In this document: positions 17,449-27,119 of the stretch, one piece after another
Layout of the letters: every line of letters begins with the position of its first letter
Numbering within the stretch: the first letter of the stretch is position 1
Translations under genes and position numbers: made by a program
The notes under the pieces: generated by a model
Database searches by the model: none
Seen by the model: only the letters and a program-made list of their open reading frames with translations
What the model was told of the DNA's origin: nothing
Origin: Streptomyces sp. R21
Lineage (GTDB): Bacteria > Actinomycetota > Actinomycetes > Streptomycetales > Streptomycetaceae
DNA: 64,000 bases
Direction of reading: 5' to 3'
Assembly: GCF_041051975.1 (NCBI RefSeq)
Contig: NZ_CP163435.1
Span: forward strand, 1,736,001 to 1,800,000

Positions 17449-18402
17449 TCAGGGCGTGAGCGACGGGCGGAAGCGGCGCCGGTACTCCGCGGGGGCCGTG
17501 CCGAGGACTTTCACGAAGGCGCGGCGCATCGCCTCCGGTGTGCCGTAGCCGCTCGCCCGGGAGATCTCCTCGACGCCGTCGGCGGTGTCCTCCAGGAGGC
17601 GCCGGGCGTGTTCCAGGCGGACCCGGTCGACGTACCGGCCGGGCGTCGTACCGGTCTCGGCCTGGAAGGCGCGGGCGAAGTGGCGGGGCGAGAACCCGGC
17701 GCGGGCGGCGAGCGCCTCGACCGACAGGTCACCGGCGGGGTGTTCGGTGATCCACTGCTGGACCTCGCGCAGCGGTTCACGCTGTGCCGTCTGTGCGGCG
17801 AGTTGGACGCTGAACTGCGCCTGGCTGCCCGGGCGGCGCAGGAAGACCACCAGGTGGCGCGCGATGGTGAGGGCGGTGTCGCGGCCGAGGTCCTCCTCGA
17901 CCAGTGCGAGGGAGAGGTCGATGCCCGCGGTGACGCCGGCCGAGGTCGCCACGCGCCCGTCGCGGACGTAGATCGGATCCGGGTCGACCTCGACGTCCGG
18001 GTGGTCCCGGGCGAGCTTGGCGCAGTACGCCCAGTGGGTCGTCACCCGGCGGCCGTCGAGCAGGCCCGCCTCGGCGAGCGGGATCGCGCCGGTGCAGACG
18101 GAGACCAGGCGTTCGGCGCGCGGGCCGTGCGTGCGCAGCCAGGCGATCAGGCGGGGGTCGGGGCGCCGGGTTCCCTCGCCTCCCGGGACGAGCAGGGTGT
18201 GCGGCGCGGGTGCGTCGGCGAGGGCGCGGTCCGGGACGAGGGTGAGGCCGCTGGACGTGCGCACCGCGGCGCCGTCCAGGGAGGCGGTGAGGATGCGGTA
18301 CGAGCCGTCCTGGCAGGCCTCGGCGCCCGCGAAGACCTCGGCGGGGCCGGTGACGTCGAGACTCTGCACGCCGTCGAAGAGGACGATCAGGACCGTTCGC
18401 AT
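17449..18402 (-). CDS. GlxA family transcriptional regulator (DJ-1/PfpI domain + AraC HTH)
   Basis: A 317-aa protein. Residues 1-180 form a DJ-1/PfpI domain (LLVPGGEGTRRP, VSVCTGAIPLAEAGLL). Residues about 210-310 carry an AraC-type double helix-turn-helix (LAARAGFSPRHFARAFQAETG, then EISRASGYGTPEAMRRAFVKVLG). GlxA proteins regulate amino-acid/nitrogen-related genes in Streptomyces. The start is ATG 18402. It probably controls the adjacent DJ-1 gene or the divergent SCO6745-like gene. Confidence 0.92.
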   Translation of the reverse strand: MRTVLIVLFDGVQSLDVTGPAEVFAGAEACQDGSYRILTASLDGAAVRTSSGLTLVPDRALADAPAPHTLLVPGGEGTRRPDPRLIAWLRTHGPRAERLVSVCTGAIPLAEAGLLDGRRVTTHWAYCAKLARDHPDVEVDPDPIYVRDGRVATSAGVTAGIDLSLALVEEDLGRDTALTIARHLVVFLRRPGSQAQFSVQLAAQTAQREPLREVQQWITEHPAGDLSVEALAARAGFSPRHFARAFQAETGTTPGRYVDRVRLEHARRLLEDTADGVEEISRASGYGTPEAMRRAFVKVLGTAPAEYRRRFRPSLTP

Positions 18403-18521
18403 GTCCTCGATTCTTCGCGGGCGGGGTGATGTCCGCAATGACGAGCACCCCACCTTTCCTGCCATGGCGGGTCGTGCGATCCGGCCGAAGTCCTGGCTTT
18501 CGGCGTCCGGCATTCCCTGCG

Positions 18522-18537
18522 TACCGACCAGTCGGTA
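18522..18537. promoter_or_regulatory. Near-perfect 16-bp palindrome, TetR-operator-like
   Basis: TACCGAC-CA-GTCGGTA lies 11 nt before the ATG of the SCO6745-like gene, in the divergent region with the GlxA regulator. ACCGACnnGTCGGT has the form of TetR-family operators. Its position next to the start codon suggests repression or autoregulation; the binding protein is unknown. Confidence 0.55.
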
Positions 18538-18548
18538 ACGTGCGGGGC

Positions 18549-19415
18549 ATGACCTCTCCCCTGCCGGAGCACGCCGGACGGCGCTGCCACAACGTCCTCA
18601 ATCCGCTCCACTCGACGCACTACTTCTCCCCCGATCTGGGTCGGGAGCTGGCCGCGGCCGGGATCGAGGACCGCAGTGCCGCGTACTTCGCCGTGCGCGC
18701 GGCGGCCATGGGGCCGGTGGGCGCCGGCGTGGTGACGGCGACGTTCTACAACTTCAGCCACGACCTCGTGGCACGGCACGTGCCCGCGGTGTGGGCGACG
18801 GCGTCCCCGGAGACGGTTCTCGCGGCACGCGCGCGTGCCGTGGACGCGACGCTTCGGCGGCTGCTCGGCGAGGACGTCGCCACCGCCAAGGAGGTGACCG
18901 AGGCGGCGGAGCTCGCGCTGCGCGCGGCCGAGGCCTGCGGCAGGACCGCGCGACCGCTGTACGCCGCCCATGCCGACCTGCCCGTTCCCGACGCGCCGCA
19001 CCTCGCGCTCTGGCACGCGGCCACTCTGCTGCGCGAGCACCGCGGCGACGGCCACCTCGCGGTGCTGCTGGAGGCGGAACTCGACCCGGTCGAGGCCCTG
19101 GTGAGCCACACCGCGACCGGCAAGGGCATGGCCCCGAAGTGGGCGCTGCGCACGCGCGGCTGGTCGCGGGCGGACTGGGAGGCGGCGGTCGGACGGCTGC
19201 GGGCGCGCGGACTGCTGGACGCCGAGGGCGAGTTGACGCCGGCGGGTGTCGCGCTGCGCCAGGGGATCGAGGCGGAGACGGACCGGCTGGACCGCGCGCC
19301 GTACGAGCATCTGGGCGCCGCCGGCGTGGAGCGGCTCACGGAGTTGTCCCGGGGGCTGCTGAGCACGGCGCTGGAGGCGGGCGCGTTCCCCGACGACATG
19401 ACCGGCAAGGCATGA
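18549..19415 (+). CDS. SCO6745 family protein
   Basis: A 288-aa soluble, Ala/Arg/Leu-rich all-helical protein of the actinobacterial SCO6745 family. The start HNVLNPLHSTHYFSP with FYNFSHDLV around 65 is typical of it. The C-terminal part (LRTRGWSRADWEAAVGRLRARGLLDAEGELTP) looks like a MarR/winged-helix unit, so a DNA- or ligand-binding role is possible, but no function is established to my knowledge. It ends in a strong hairpin terminator. Confidence 0.85.
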   Translation: MTSPLPEHAGRRCHNVLNPLHSTHYFSPDLGRELAAAGIEDRSAAYFAVRAAAMGPVGAGVVTATFYNFSHDLVARHVPAVWATASPETVLAARARAVDATLRRLLGEDVATAKEVTEAAELALRAAEACGRTARPLYAAHADLPVPDAPHLALWHAATLLREHRGDGHLAVLLEAELDPVEALVSHTATGKGMAPKWALRTRGWSRADWEAAVGRLRARGLLDAEGELTPAGVALRQGIEAETDRLDRAPYEHLGAAGVERLTELSRGLLSTALEAGAFPDDMTGKA

Positions 19416-19461
19416 CCCACGAAGCATGAGCAGCAAGGCGTGATCGGCATGGGCTGAGGTA

Positions 19462-19502
19462 CCCGTATGTCTCCCGGCACATTTCGCCGGGAGACATACG
19501 GG
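19462..19502 (+). terminator. Perfect 17-bp hairpin terminator
   Basis: Arms 19462-19478 and 19486-19502 pair perfectly with a 7-nt loop, 47 nt after the SCO6745-like stop and upstream of the Tex gene on the same strand. It isolates the two transcripts. Confidence 0.85.
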
Positions 19503-19626
19503 GAGACTCGGAACGGCAGCGTGACGCGGCGGTCCGGGCGCGCTGAGGTCCCGCCCTGATCCCCCGTTGTCGGCGCCACCTGCCACAATTGCCGCGCAAC
19601 CCCAGTGGAGAAGGCGGTACGGGATC

Positions 19627-22020
19627 GTGACGACACCCCTCGTAGGGTCCATCGAAGGCAGGATCGCCGAGGAACTCGGCGTACGGGAGCGGCAGGTCAA
19701 GGCGGCCGTCGACTTGCTCGACGGCGGATCGACGGTGCCCTTCATCGCCCGCTACCGCAAGGAAGCGACGGAGATGCTCGACGATGCGCAGCTGCGCACC
19801 CTCGAGGAGCGGCTGCGCTATCTGCGGGAGCTGGAGGAGCGGCGTACGGCGATCCTCGAATCGGTGCGCGAGCAGGGCAAGCTCACCGAGGAGCTGGAGG
19901 CGCAGATCCGGGGTGCCGAGACGAAGGCGCGCCTGGAGGACATCTATCTGCCGTTCAAGCCGAAGCGGCGGACGAAGGCGCAGATCGCGCGCGAGGCGGG
20001 CCTGGAGCCGCTGGCCGAGGGCCTGCTCGGCGACCCGTCGGTCGATCCGCTCGCGGCGGCCACGGCCTTCGTGGACGCCGACAGGGGCGTGGCCGATCCG
20101 CAGGCCGCCCTCGACGGCGCCCGGGCGATCCTCACCGAGCGGTTCTCGGAGGACGCCGACCTGATCGGCGAGCTGCGTGAGCGCATGTGGGTGCGTGGCC
20201 GGCTGGCCGCCAAGGTGCGGGACGGCAAGGAGGAGGCGGGCGCCAAGTTCGCCGACTACTTCGACTTCGCCGAGCCGTTCACGGAGCTGCCCTCGCACCG
20301 CGTCCTCGCGATGCTGCGCGGCGAGAAGGAGGAGGTCCTCGACCTCGTCCTGGAGCCGGAGGAGCCCTCCGAGCAGCCCGGTCCCTCCTCGTACGAGGGA
20401 ATCGTCGCGCACCGCTTCGGGATCGCCGAGCGCGGCCGACCCGGCGACAAATGGCTGACGGACACGGTCCGTTGGGCCTGGCGGACCCGCCTGCTGGTGC
20501 ACCTCGGGATCGACATGCGGCTACGGCTGCGGACGGCCGCCGAGGACGAGGCGGTCAACGTGTTCGCGGCGAACCTGCGCGACCTGCTGCTCGCGGCCCC
20601 GGCGGGCACGCGCGCGACGCTGGGACTCGACCCCGGGTTCCGTACGGGCGTGAAGGTGGCCGTGGTCGACGCGACGGGCAAGGTTGTCGCGACCGACGTC
20701 ATCTACCCGCACGTCCCGGCCAACAAGTGGGACGAGGCCATCGCGAAGCTCGCACGGCTCGCCAAGGAGCACGCGGTCGAGCTGATCGCCATCGGCAACG
20801 GCACGGCGTCCCGCGAGACCGACAAACTCGCCGGTGAACTCATCACCAGGCACCCGGAGTTGAACGTCACCAAGGTGATGGTCTCCGAGGCGGGCGCGTC
20901 CGTGTACTCGGCGTCCGCGTTCGCCTCGCAGGAGCTGCCGGACATGGACGTGTCGCTGCGCGGCGCCGTGTCCATCGCGCGCCGCCTTCAGGACCCGCTG
21001 GCCGAGCTGGTGAAGATCGACCCGAAGTCCATCGGTGTCGGGCAGTACCAGCACGACCTGTCCGAGGTGAAGCTGTCGCGGTCGCTGGACGCCGTGGTCG
21101 AGGACTGTGTGAACGGCGTGGGGGTGGACGTGAACACCGCGTCCGCGCCGCTGCTGTCCCGCGTCTCCGGCATCACCTCCGGGCTCGCCGAGAACATCGT
21201 GGCGCACCGCGACGCCAACGGGCCGTTCGCCTCCCGCACCGCGCTCAAGAAGGTCGCCCGGCTCGGGCCCAAGGCGTACGAGCAGTGCGCGGGCTTCCTG
21301 CGGATCCAGGGCGGGGACGACCCGCTGGACGCGTCCAGCGTGCACCCCGAGGCGTACCCCGTGGTCCGGCGCATGGTGAAGACCGCCGGGAACGAGGTCG
21401 CCTCGCTGATCGGCAACACGGGGGTGCTGCGCTCGCTGCGGGCGGACGACTTCGTGGACGAGACGTTCGGTCTGCCGACCGTGACCGACATCCTGAAGGA
21501 GCTGGAGAAGCCCGGGCGCGACCCCCGGCCCGCCTTCAAGACCGCCACCTTCAAGGAAGGCGTCGAGAAGCTCTCCGACCTCGCCTCCGGGATGGTGCTG
21601 GAGGGCGTCGTCACCAACGTGGCCGCCTTCGGCGCCTTCGTGGACATCGGCGTCCACCAGGACGGCCTTGTCCACGTCTCCGCCATGTCCAAGACCTTCG
21701 TCAAGGATCCGCGGGACGTGGTGAAGCCGGGTGACATCGTGAAGGTGAAGGTGCTCGACGTCGACATTCCGCGCAAGCGGGTGTCGCTGACGCTGCGGCT
21801 GGACGACGAAGCCGCGCCGAAGGCTGAACAGGGCGGCGGGGGGCGGCCCCAGCGCGGGGGGCGGCCGCCGCAGCAGCGGGGGCAGCAGGCTCAGTCCCAG
21901 CGGCAGGGGCGTGGGGGTGGCGGCGGCGGTTCGCGTCAGGCGCCCGCGCCCGCCAACAGTGCGATGGCCGATGCGCTGCGGCGCGCGGGGCTGGCCGACC
22001 CCAAGCGGGGCCGGGGCTGA
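19627..22020 (+). CDS. Tex family RNA-binding transcription accessory protein
   Basis: A 797-aa homologue of Tex (Spt6-like). A helical N-terminal domain occupies residues 1-320 with [17 protein letters not shown] YqgF/RuvC-like domain lies near 330-460 ([17 protein letters not shown]), helix-hairpin-helix segments near 500-570, and an S1 RNA-binding domain at about 655-725 ([20 protein letters not shown]). The C-terminal 70 residues are Gly/Arg/Gln-rich low complexity, common in actinobacterial Tex. The GTG start is at 19627 with GGAGAAGG upstream. Confidence 0.94.
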   Translation: MTTPLVGSIEGRIAEELGVRERQVKAAVDLLDGGSTVPFIARYRKEATEMLDDAQLRTLEERLRYLRELEERRTAILESVREQGKLTEELEAQIRGAETKARLEDIYLPFKPKRRTKAQIAREAGLEPLAEGLLGDPSVDPLAAATAFVDADRGVADPQAALDGARAILTERFSEDADLIGELRERMWVRGRLAAKVRDGKEEAGAKFADYFDFAEPFTELPSHRVLAMLRGEKEEVLDLVLEPEEPSEQPGPSSYEGIVAHRFGIAERGRPGDKWLTDTVRWAWRTRLLVHLGIDMRLRLRTAAEDEAVNVFAANLRDLLLAAPAGTRATLGLDPGFRTGVKVAVVDATGKVVATDVIYPHVPANKWDEAIAKLARLAKEHAVELIAIGNGTASRETDKLAGELITRHPELNVTKVMVSEAGASVYSASAFASQELPDMDVSLRGAVSIARRLQDPLAELVKIDPKSIGVGQYQHDLSEVKLSRSLDAVVEDCVNGVGVDVNTASAPLLSRVSGITSGLAENIVAHRDANGPFASRTALKKVARLGPKAYEQCAGFLRIQGGDDPLDASSVHPEAYPVVRRMVKTAGNEVASLIGNTGVLRSLRADDFVDETFGLPTVTDILKELEKPGRDPRPAFKTATFKEGVEKLSDLASGMVLEGVVTNVAAFGAFVDIGVHQDGLVHVSAMSKTFVKDPRDVVKPGDIVKVKVLDVDIPRKRVSLTLRLDDEAAPKAEQGGGGRPQRGGRPPQQRGQQAQSQRQGRGGGGGGSRQAPAPANSAMADALRRAGLADPKRGRG

Positions 22021-22035
22021 CGCCTCGGTCCTCGC

Positions 22036-22065
22036 CCCGGGTGCCCTGTCCGCAGGGCACCCGGG
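22036..22065. terminator. Bidirectional hairpin terminator between Tex and the ankyrin gene
   Basis: A perfect 13-bp stem (22036-22048 with 22053-22065) and 4-nt loop TCCG lies between two convergent genes: 16 nt after the Tex stop and 28 nt beyond the end of the minus-strand gene. Confidence 0.8.
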
Positions 22066-22092
22066 GGTGGTGCCGAGCGGCCCGCCCGGTGT

Positions 22093-23328
22093 CTAGCCCG
22101 TCGGGCGGTCGTGGTGCCACGCCTCGTACAGCCGCCAGTAGTGCGGGGAGTCTTCGGCGGTCCCGACGTACGCTCCCAGCAGCTCGTCGCCGCGCGGGTC
22201 GTCGCGCAGTACCAGGCGGGTGGCTGCCGTGACACGTACGGCCTCGTCCTCGTCCTCGAGCCGGGCGGCGAGGGCGTCCGACGGGGCCGGGAGATTCGTG
22301 GGGGCTTCGCACAGGGTGAGGCAGGCGGCGCGGCGGACGTCGGCGACGGCGTCCCTGGTGCGGGCCAGCACGACGGCCAGGGAAGGCGCGTCTGCGGAGG
22401 CGACCGGTTCGGCCAGGCCGTACACAGCGCGTTCGCGGACCCTGCCGTCGTCGTGACCGGCGAGCGTGACGAGTGTGTCGACGCGTCGGGGGTCGATCGT
22501 GTCGGACAGTCCGGCAGTGAGTACCCGCATGACTCGCGGGTCGCGCTCCTCCGCCGCCCGGTCGAGGAACAGGTCCACGAGCGGGCCCTCGAAGGGGTCG
22601 TCCTCGCTCTCGTCGAAGAGGTGGATCGCCCGGAGCACCTCCGCGCCGAAGCACCGCTCCCGGGGATCGGCACGCGCGCACAGGGCGGCCGACGCCTGCC
22701 ACACCAGGGGATCGTGACGCTGCTGGAGGATCCCGGTCGTGGTCCACCACACCTCGTGGTCGACGTCCGGTTCGGCCAGGGCGCGGGCCAGCAGTTCCTC
22801 GAAGGGCGGTCGTATCCCGTACTTCGGCTCCAGGTACGTGAGGATGGCGGCGTGCCCGGTACGGATCGTGAGCGCGCCGAGGGCGAGCTCCTCGCGGATA
22901 CAGCCGTCCTCGTCCCTGAGTGACGTACGTCGGACCGGTTCCGTCAGCCCCGTTCTGCGGCGGAGCTCGGTCACCGCGCCCGTCTCGTGCCAGTACCGGG
23001 CCAGTGCGAGGGCGTCACGGCCCTCGGCATCCTTGATCCACAGGTGCGCGCCCTTGGCGACCAGGACGGCCATGATGTCGAAGGCTCCGCGGTCGACGGC
23101 GCGCAGCAGTGGTGTGCGGCCGTCGGGGTCGGCGCCGTCGATCCGGGCGCACCATGCCAGCTCCTCGACGACCGCGGGGTCGAGGGTGTCCACGGCCAGG
23201 CAGAGCACGGGCGTGCCGTGCTCGTCGACGGCGTCCGGATCGGCGTCCGCGTCCACGGCGGCCTTCACCCGGGCCGCGTTCCCGCTCCGTACCGCTGCCA
23301 CGAGCTCCGCGTCCGACGTCACCCGCAC
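22093..23328 (-). CDS. Ankyrin-repeat / HEAT-like repeat protein
   Basis: A 411-aa soluble protein. The N-terminal 120 residues hold about three ankyrin repeats (DADPDAVDEHGTPVLCLAV; DPDGRTPLLRAVDRG; DAEGRDALALARYW). The C-terminal 230 residues hold HEAT-like helical pairs (DDGRVRERAVYGLAEPVAS; VADVRRAACLTLCEAP; EDEAVRVTAATRLVLRDD). There is no signal peptide or membrane segment. It is presumably a protein-protein scaffold. It lies 18 nt upstream of the ABC-F gene's end on the same strand; the partner is unknown. Confidence 0.85.
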   Translation of the reverse strand: MRVTSDAELVAAVRSGNAARVKAAVDADADPDAVDEHGTPVLCLAVDTLDPAVVEELAWCARIDGADPDGRTPLLRAVDRGAFDIMAVLVAKGAHLWIKDAEGRDALALARYWHETGAVTELRRRTGLTEPVRRTSLRDEDGCIREELALGALTIRTGHAAILTYLEPKYGIRPPFEELLARALAEPDVDHEVWWTTTGILQQRHDPLVWQASAALCARADPRERCFGAEVLRAIHLFDESEDDPFEGPLVDLFLDRAAEERDPRVMRVLTAGLSDTIDPRRVDTLVTLAGHDDGRVRERAVYGLAEPVASADAPSLAVVLARTRDAVADVRRAACLTLCEAPTNLPAPSDALAARLEDEDEAVRVTAATRLVLRDDPRGDELLGAYVGTAEDSPHYWRLYEAWHHDRPTG

Positions 23329-23346
23329 CTCCCCCGATCCGCTCCC

Positions 23347-24990
23347 CTAGACCGTCTCCGTCACCTTGCCGTCCGCGACCTCCAGGCGGCGGGTCGTGTG
23401 GACCGCGTCGAGCATGCGGCGGTCGTGGGTGACCAGGAGCAGCGTGCCCTCGTAGGAGTCGAGGGCCGACTCCAGCTGTTCGATGGCGGGGAGGTCGAGG
23501 TGGTTGGTCGGCTCGTCGAGGACCAGGAGGTTCACGCCTCGGCCCTGGAGCAGGGCCAGTGCGGCGCGGGTGCGCTCGCCCGGGGAGAGCGTTACCGCGG
23601 AGCGCAGGACGTGGTCCGCCTTGAGGCCGAACTTGGCCAGGAGCGTGCGGACCTCGGCGGGCTCGGTGTCGGGCACCGCCGCGCAGAACGCCTCGAGCAG
23701 CGACTCCGAGCCGTGGAAGAGCTTGCGGGCCTGGTCGACCTCGCCGACCACGACGCCGGAGCCCAGCGTCGCGTGCCCGGCGTCCAGCGGGATACGGCCG
23801 AGCAGTGCGCCCAGCAGTGTCGACTTGCCCGCACCGTTGGCGCCGGTGACCGCGACCCGGTCCGCCCAGTCGATCTGCAGCGTCGCCGGACCGAAGGAGA
23901 AGTCGCCGCGCCGTACCTCGGCGTCCCGCAGGGTGGCGACGACCGCGCCCGAGCGCGGCGCCGCCGCGATCTCCATGCGCAGCTCCCACTCCTTGCGGGG
24001 CTCGTCCACCACGTCGAGGCGCTCGATCATGCGCTGGGTCTGCCGGGCCTTCGCGGCCTGCTTCTCGCTGGCCTCGCTGCGGAACTTGCGCCCGATCTTG
24101 TCGTTGTCGTTGTTCGCCTTGCGCCGGGCGTTCTTGACGCCCTTGTCCATCCAGGAGCGCTGCATCTGGGCGCGGCCCTCGAGGGCGGAGCGCTTGTCGG
24201 CGTACTCCTCGAAGTCCTCGCGGGCATGCCGGCGGGCCACGTCCCGCTCCTCCAGGTAGGCCTCGTACCCTCCGCCGTACAGGGTGATCTCCTGCTGCGC
24301 CAGGTCGAGTTCGAGGACCTTGGTGACCGTGCGGGTGAGGAACTCGCGGTCGTGGCTGACGACGACCGTGCCCGCGCGCAGGCCGCTGACGAAGCGCTCC
24401 AGGCGTTCCAGGCCGTCCAGGTCCAGGTCGTTCGTCGGCTCGTCGAGCAGGAAGACGTCGTAGCGGGACAGCAGGAGGGAGGCGAGGCCCGCGCGGGCGG
24501 CCTGGCCACCGGAGAGGGCGGTCATCGGCTGGTCCAGGTCCACCGCCAGACCGAGGGAGTCGGCGACCTCCTCGGCTCGCTCGTCGAGGTCGGCGCCGCC
24601 GAGGTCGAGCCACCGCTCCAGGCTCGTCGCGTACGCGTCGTCGGCGCCCGGCGCCCCGTCGACGAGCCCCTGCGTGGCCTCGTCCATGACGCGCTGGGCC
24701 TCGGCCACGCCGGTACGGCGGGCCAGGAAGTCCCGTACCGTCTCGCCCTCCCGGCGCTCCGGCTCCTGCGGCAGATGCCCCACGGTCGCGCTCGGCGGGG
24801 AGAGCCGCAGCTCCCCCTCTTCCGGGGTGAGAAGCCCGGCGAGCAGGCGCAGCAGGGTGGACTTGCCCGCGCCGTTGGCACCGACGAGCCCGATCACGTC
24901 CCCGGGCGCGACGACGAGGTCGAGCCCGGAGAAGAGCGAGCGGTCGCCGTGTCCGGCGGCGAGGTTCTTGGCGACGAGAGTGGCAGTCAT
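23347..24990 (-). CDS. ABC-F family ATPase
   Basis: A 547-aa soluble protein with two fused ABC domains and no membrane segments. Each has Walker A GANGAGKSTLL, and the signatures are ALSGGQAARAGLA and TLSPGERTRAALA. A charged linker between domains (RRKANNDNDKIGRKFRSEAS) is the P-site tRNA-interaction motif region. ABC-F proteins act on ribosomes as translation factors or antibiotic-target protectors (EttA/Uup/ARE types). Whether it confers resistance cannot be told. The spacing suggests co-transcription with the ankyrin/HEAT gene downstream. Confidence 0.92.
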   Translation of the reverse strand: MTATLVAKNLAAGHGDRSLFSGLDLVVAPGDVIGLVGANGAGKSTLLRLLAGLLTPEEGELRLSPPSATVGHLPQEPERREGETVRDFLARRTGVAEAQRVMDEATQGLVDGAPGADDAYATSLERWLDLGGADLDERAEEVADSLGLAVDLDQPMTALSGGQAARAGLASLLLSRYDVFLLDEPTNDLDLDGLERLERFVSGLRAGTVVVSHDREFLTRTVTKVLELDLAQQEITLYGGGYEAYLEERDVARRHAREDFEEYADKRSALEGRAQMQRSWMDKGVKNARRKANNDNDKIGRKFRSEASEKQAAKARQTQRMIERLDVVDEPRKEWELRMEIAAAPRSGAVVATLRDAEVRRGDFSFGPATLQIDWADRVAVTGANGAGKSTLLGALLGRIPLDAGHATLGSGVVVGEVDQARKLFHGSESLLEAFCAAVPDTEPAEVRTLLAKFGLKADHVLRSAVTLSPGERTRAALALLQGRGVNLLVLDEPTNHLDLPAIEQLESALDSYEGTLLLVTHDRRMLDAVHTTRRLEVADGKVTETV

Positions 24991-25062
24991 CAGGAGGCCG
25001 ATCCTAACGGGCCGCCCGCCGCGGTCGCGCCCGGCTTTTTCCCGGACCCGCGTCTCCTCCGC

Positions 25063-26082
25063 TCAGCGCGCCATCGCCTCCACCAGCACACTCCCTGACG
25101 TGCGGGCGACCAGGAAGGACTCCCCCTTCACCGATTTGGGGTCCAGTGGGACACTGTGCCGGCCCGCCTCCAGGATCCCGTCGAAGACCTCGTGCGCGTG
25201 CGTGCGGTAGAGCCGGTCCAGCCGGTAGGCGGTCACCCGGACCCGGCAGGTGGAGGTCACCTCTATGCCGGCCTCGCCGTCGGCGGCGACCAGGCGGGTG
25301 AGACGGCGCTGCTCCTGCGCTCTGCGGTCCAGGGCGTGCTCTATCTGCGCGACCAGCAGCGGAATGATCGGCGCGAGGCCGTCGACGTAGGCGACCTCGA
25401 CACCCGCGCGCTCGAAGGACTGGCGTACGGCGGCACGTTCCTGCTCGCCGACCGCGCGGCCGAAGGCGACGGCGCCGTACGTCCGCAGCTCGTCGGCGGG
25501 CACTCCGGACGCGTCCTGGGTGATGTCGGCGCCGATGCCGATGGTGCGCAGCGCGGCGGCGAGCTTGGCGAGGACGGCGACACGTGCGCCGATCAGGAGG
25601 ACGCGGCGCCGCGCCCCGGAGTCGGCGTCGAGCAGGGAGCCGAGCGCGCCGCGGTATTCGGCGCCGTGGAAGCGGAACGGCCCTATCCCGTGGTAGCCGT
25701 TGAGCTCCAGGTCGGCGTGCTCGTCGGTCTGCCAGGCGAAGTCGCGCCACACGTAGTCGTCGCCGTCCTTCTCGATGACGGCGGTGACGGCCCCGCATTC
25801 GAGGCTCTGGCATTCGGGGCAGCCGTAGATGACGTACCGTCCGCCGTCGAGCGGTGCCTCGGCCTCCAGGAGGAGGCTCTGCACCTGGGCGGTGAAGATG
25901 GCGGGTGGTACGTCGGAGGCGAGCGGGGACACCGCGTCGAGGTCGGAGAGCTGGAACAGCAGCGGGCGGCCGTCGACGATGAAGTCCACGAAATCCCGGT
26001 GCACTTGGTAGTCACCGTTGGCGAGGACTCCACCGGCCCGCATCGCCGGTGCCAGGCCGAAGGTCGCGTACTCGGCAGACAT
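25063..26082 (-). CDS. Conserved hypothetical protein, possible oxidoreductase-like domain
   Basis: A 339-aa soluble protein. Residues 1-160 are an acidic domain with a CPECQSLECG cysteine group near 107-117. Residues 165-270 contain a Rossmann-like RVLLIGARVAVLAKLAAALR stretch. The C-terminus is short beta-like segments ending GSVLVEAMAR. I do not recognise the family with confidence; similar Streptomyces proteins are annotated as hypothetical or oxidoreductase. The start ATG 26082 has no strong Shine-Dalgarno. It is divergent from the D-amino-acid oxidase gene with a 66-nt shared promoter region. Confidence 0.72.
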   Translation of the reverse strand: MSAEYATFGLAPAMRAGGVLANGDYQVHRDFVDFIVDGRPLLFQLSDLDAVSPLASDVPPAIFTAQVQSLLLEAEAPLDGGRYVIYGCPECQSLECGAVTAVIEKDGDDYVWRDFAWQTDEHADLELNGYHGIGPFRFHGAEYRGALGSLLDADSGARRRVLLIGARVAVLAKLAAALRTIGIGADITQDASGVPADELRTYGAVAFGRAVGEQERAAVRQSFERAGVEVAYVDGLAPIIPLLVAQIEHALDRRAQEQRRLTRLVAADGEAGIEVTSTCRVRVTAYRLDRLYRTHAHEVFDGILEAGRHSVPLDPKSVKGESFLVARTSGSVLVEAMAR

Positions 26083-26148
26083 GTTGTGAGTATCCCCACG
26101 CGGGGAGTGATATGAGCACGGCATGACATATTCCGCTAACGTCCCGGC

Positions 26149-27114
26149 GTGGACAGAACGCGGAGCGGTGACGTGATCGTGGTCGGCGGCGGTGTCATGG
26201 GCCTGACGACGGCCGTCGTCCTGGCCGAGGACGGCAGGCGCGTACGGGTGTGGGCGCGGGACCCCATCGAGCGGACCACCTCGGCCGTTGCGGGTGGACT
26301 GTGGTGGCCGTACCGCATCGAGCCGGAGGCGCTCGCCGGCGCCTGGTCGCTGCGCTCGTTCGCCGTGTACGAGGAGTTGGCGGCGCGGCCCGACGAGACG
26401 GGCGTACGCATGGTCGAGGGCGTACAGGGCGAGACGCGGCTGGACGACCTGGGGCCGTGGGCGGCTCGGGTGCCGGGGCTGCGGGCGGCGACGGCGGACG
26501 AGTACGCCGGGACCGGGTTGTGGGCGCGGCTGCCGCTGATCGACATGCCGGTGTACCTGCGGTGGCTGCGGGAACGGCTGATCGCGGCGGGCGGGACGGT
26601 CGAGGAGCGGGTCGTGCGCGATCTCGGCGAGGCGGCGGCCGAGGCGCCGGTGGTGGTCAACTGCACGGGGCTGGGCGCCCGTGATCTCGTACCGGACCCG
26701 GCGGTGCGGCCGGTGCGCGGGCAGCTCGTCGTGGTGGAGAACCCGGGCATCGAAACCTGGCTGACGTCCGTCGACCACACCTCGGCGAAGAGCACCTACT
26801 TCATGCCGCAGCCCGGCGGACTGATCCTGGGCGGAACGGCCGACGAGGACGACTGGTCGCTCACGCCCGACCCGGGGGTGGCCGAGGAGATCGTCAAGCG
26901 GTGCGCGGCGGTGCGGCCCGAGATCGAGGGAGCCCGTGTGCTCGACCACCGGGTGGGACTGCGCCCGGCACGCACCGCGGTCCGCCTGGAACGTGAAGTG
27001 CTGCCCGGTGGGCGGGTGTTGGTGCACAACTACGGGCACGGTGGCGCGGGCGTCACGGTGGCGTGGGGCTGCGCGCACGAGGCGGCCGAGCTGGTGGGCC
27101 CGGCCGCCTCCTGA
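26149..27114 (+). CDS. FAD-dependent oxidoreductase, D-amino-acid oxidase family
   Basis: A 321-aa DAO-fold enzyme. The dinucleotide-binding VIVVGGGVMGL is at residues 9-19. AVAGGLWWPYRIEP, the NCTGLGARDLVPDP segment and the C-terminal HNYGHGGAGVTVAWGCA are the conserved D-amino-acid oxidase signatures, giving oxidative deamination of D-amino acids with FAD and O2. GTG start at 26149. It ends 5 nt from a convergent carboxypeptidase gene. Confidence 0.9.
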   Translation: MDRTRSGDVIVVGGGVMGLTTAVVLAEDGRRVRVWARDPIERTTSAVAGGLWWPYRIEPEALAGAWSLRSFAVYEELAARPDETGVRMVEGVQGETRLDDLGPWAARVPGLRAATADEYAGTGLWARLPLIDMPVYLRWLRERLIAAGGTVEERVVRDLGEAAAEAPVVVNCTGLGARDLVPDPAVRPVRGQLVVVENPGIETWLTSVDHTSAKSTYFMPQPGGLILGGTADEDDWSLTPDPGVAEEIVKRCAAVRPEIEGARVLDHRVGLRPARTAVRLEREVLPGGRVLVHNYGHGGAGVTVAWGCAHEAAELVGPAAS

Positions 27115-27119
27115 GAGCC

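Noticed and set aside
22093..23328. Ankyrin/HEAT protein as a phage or toxin-related effector
   Set aside because: No neighbouring toxin, integrase or secretion genes and no atypical composition; kept as a scaffold of unknown role.
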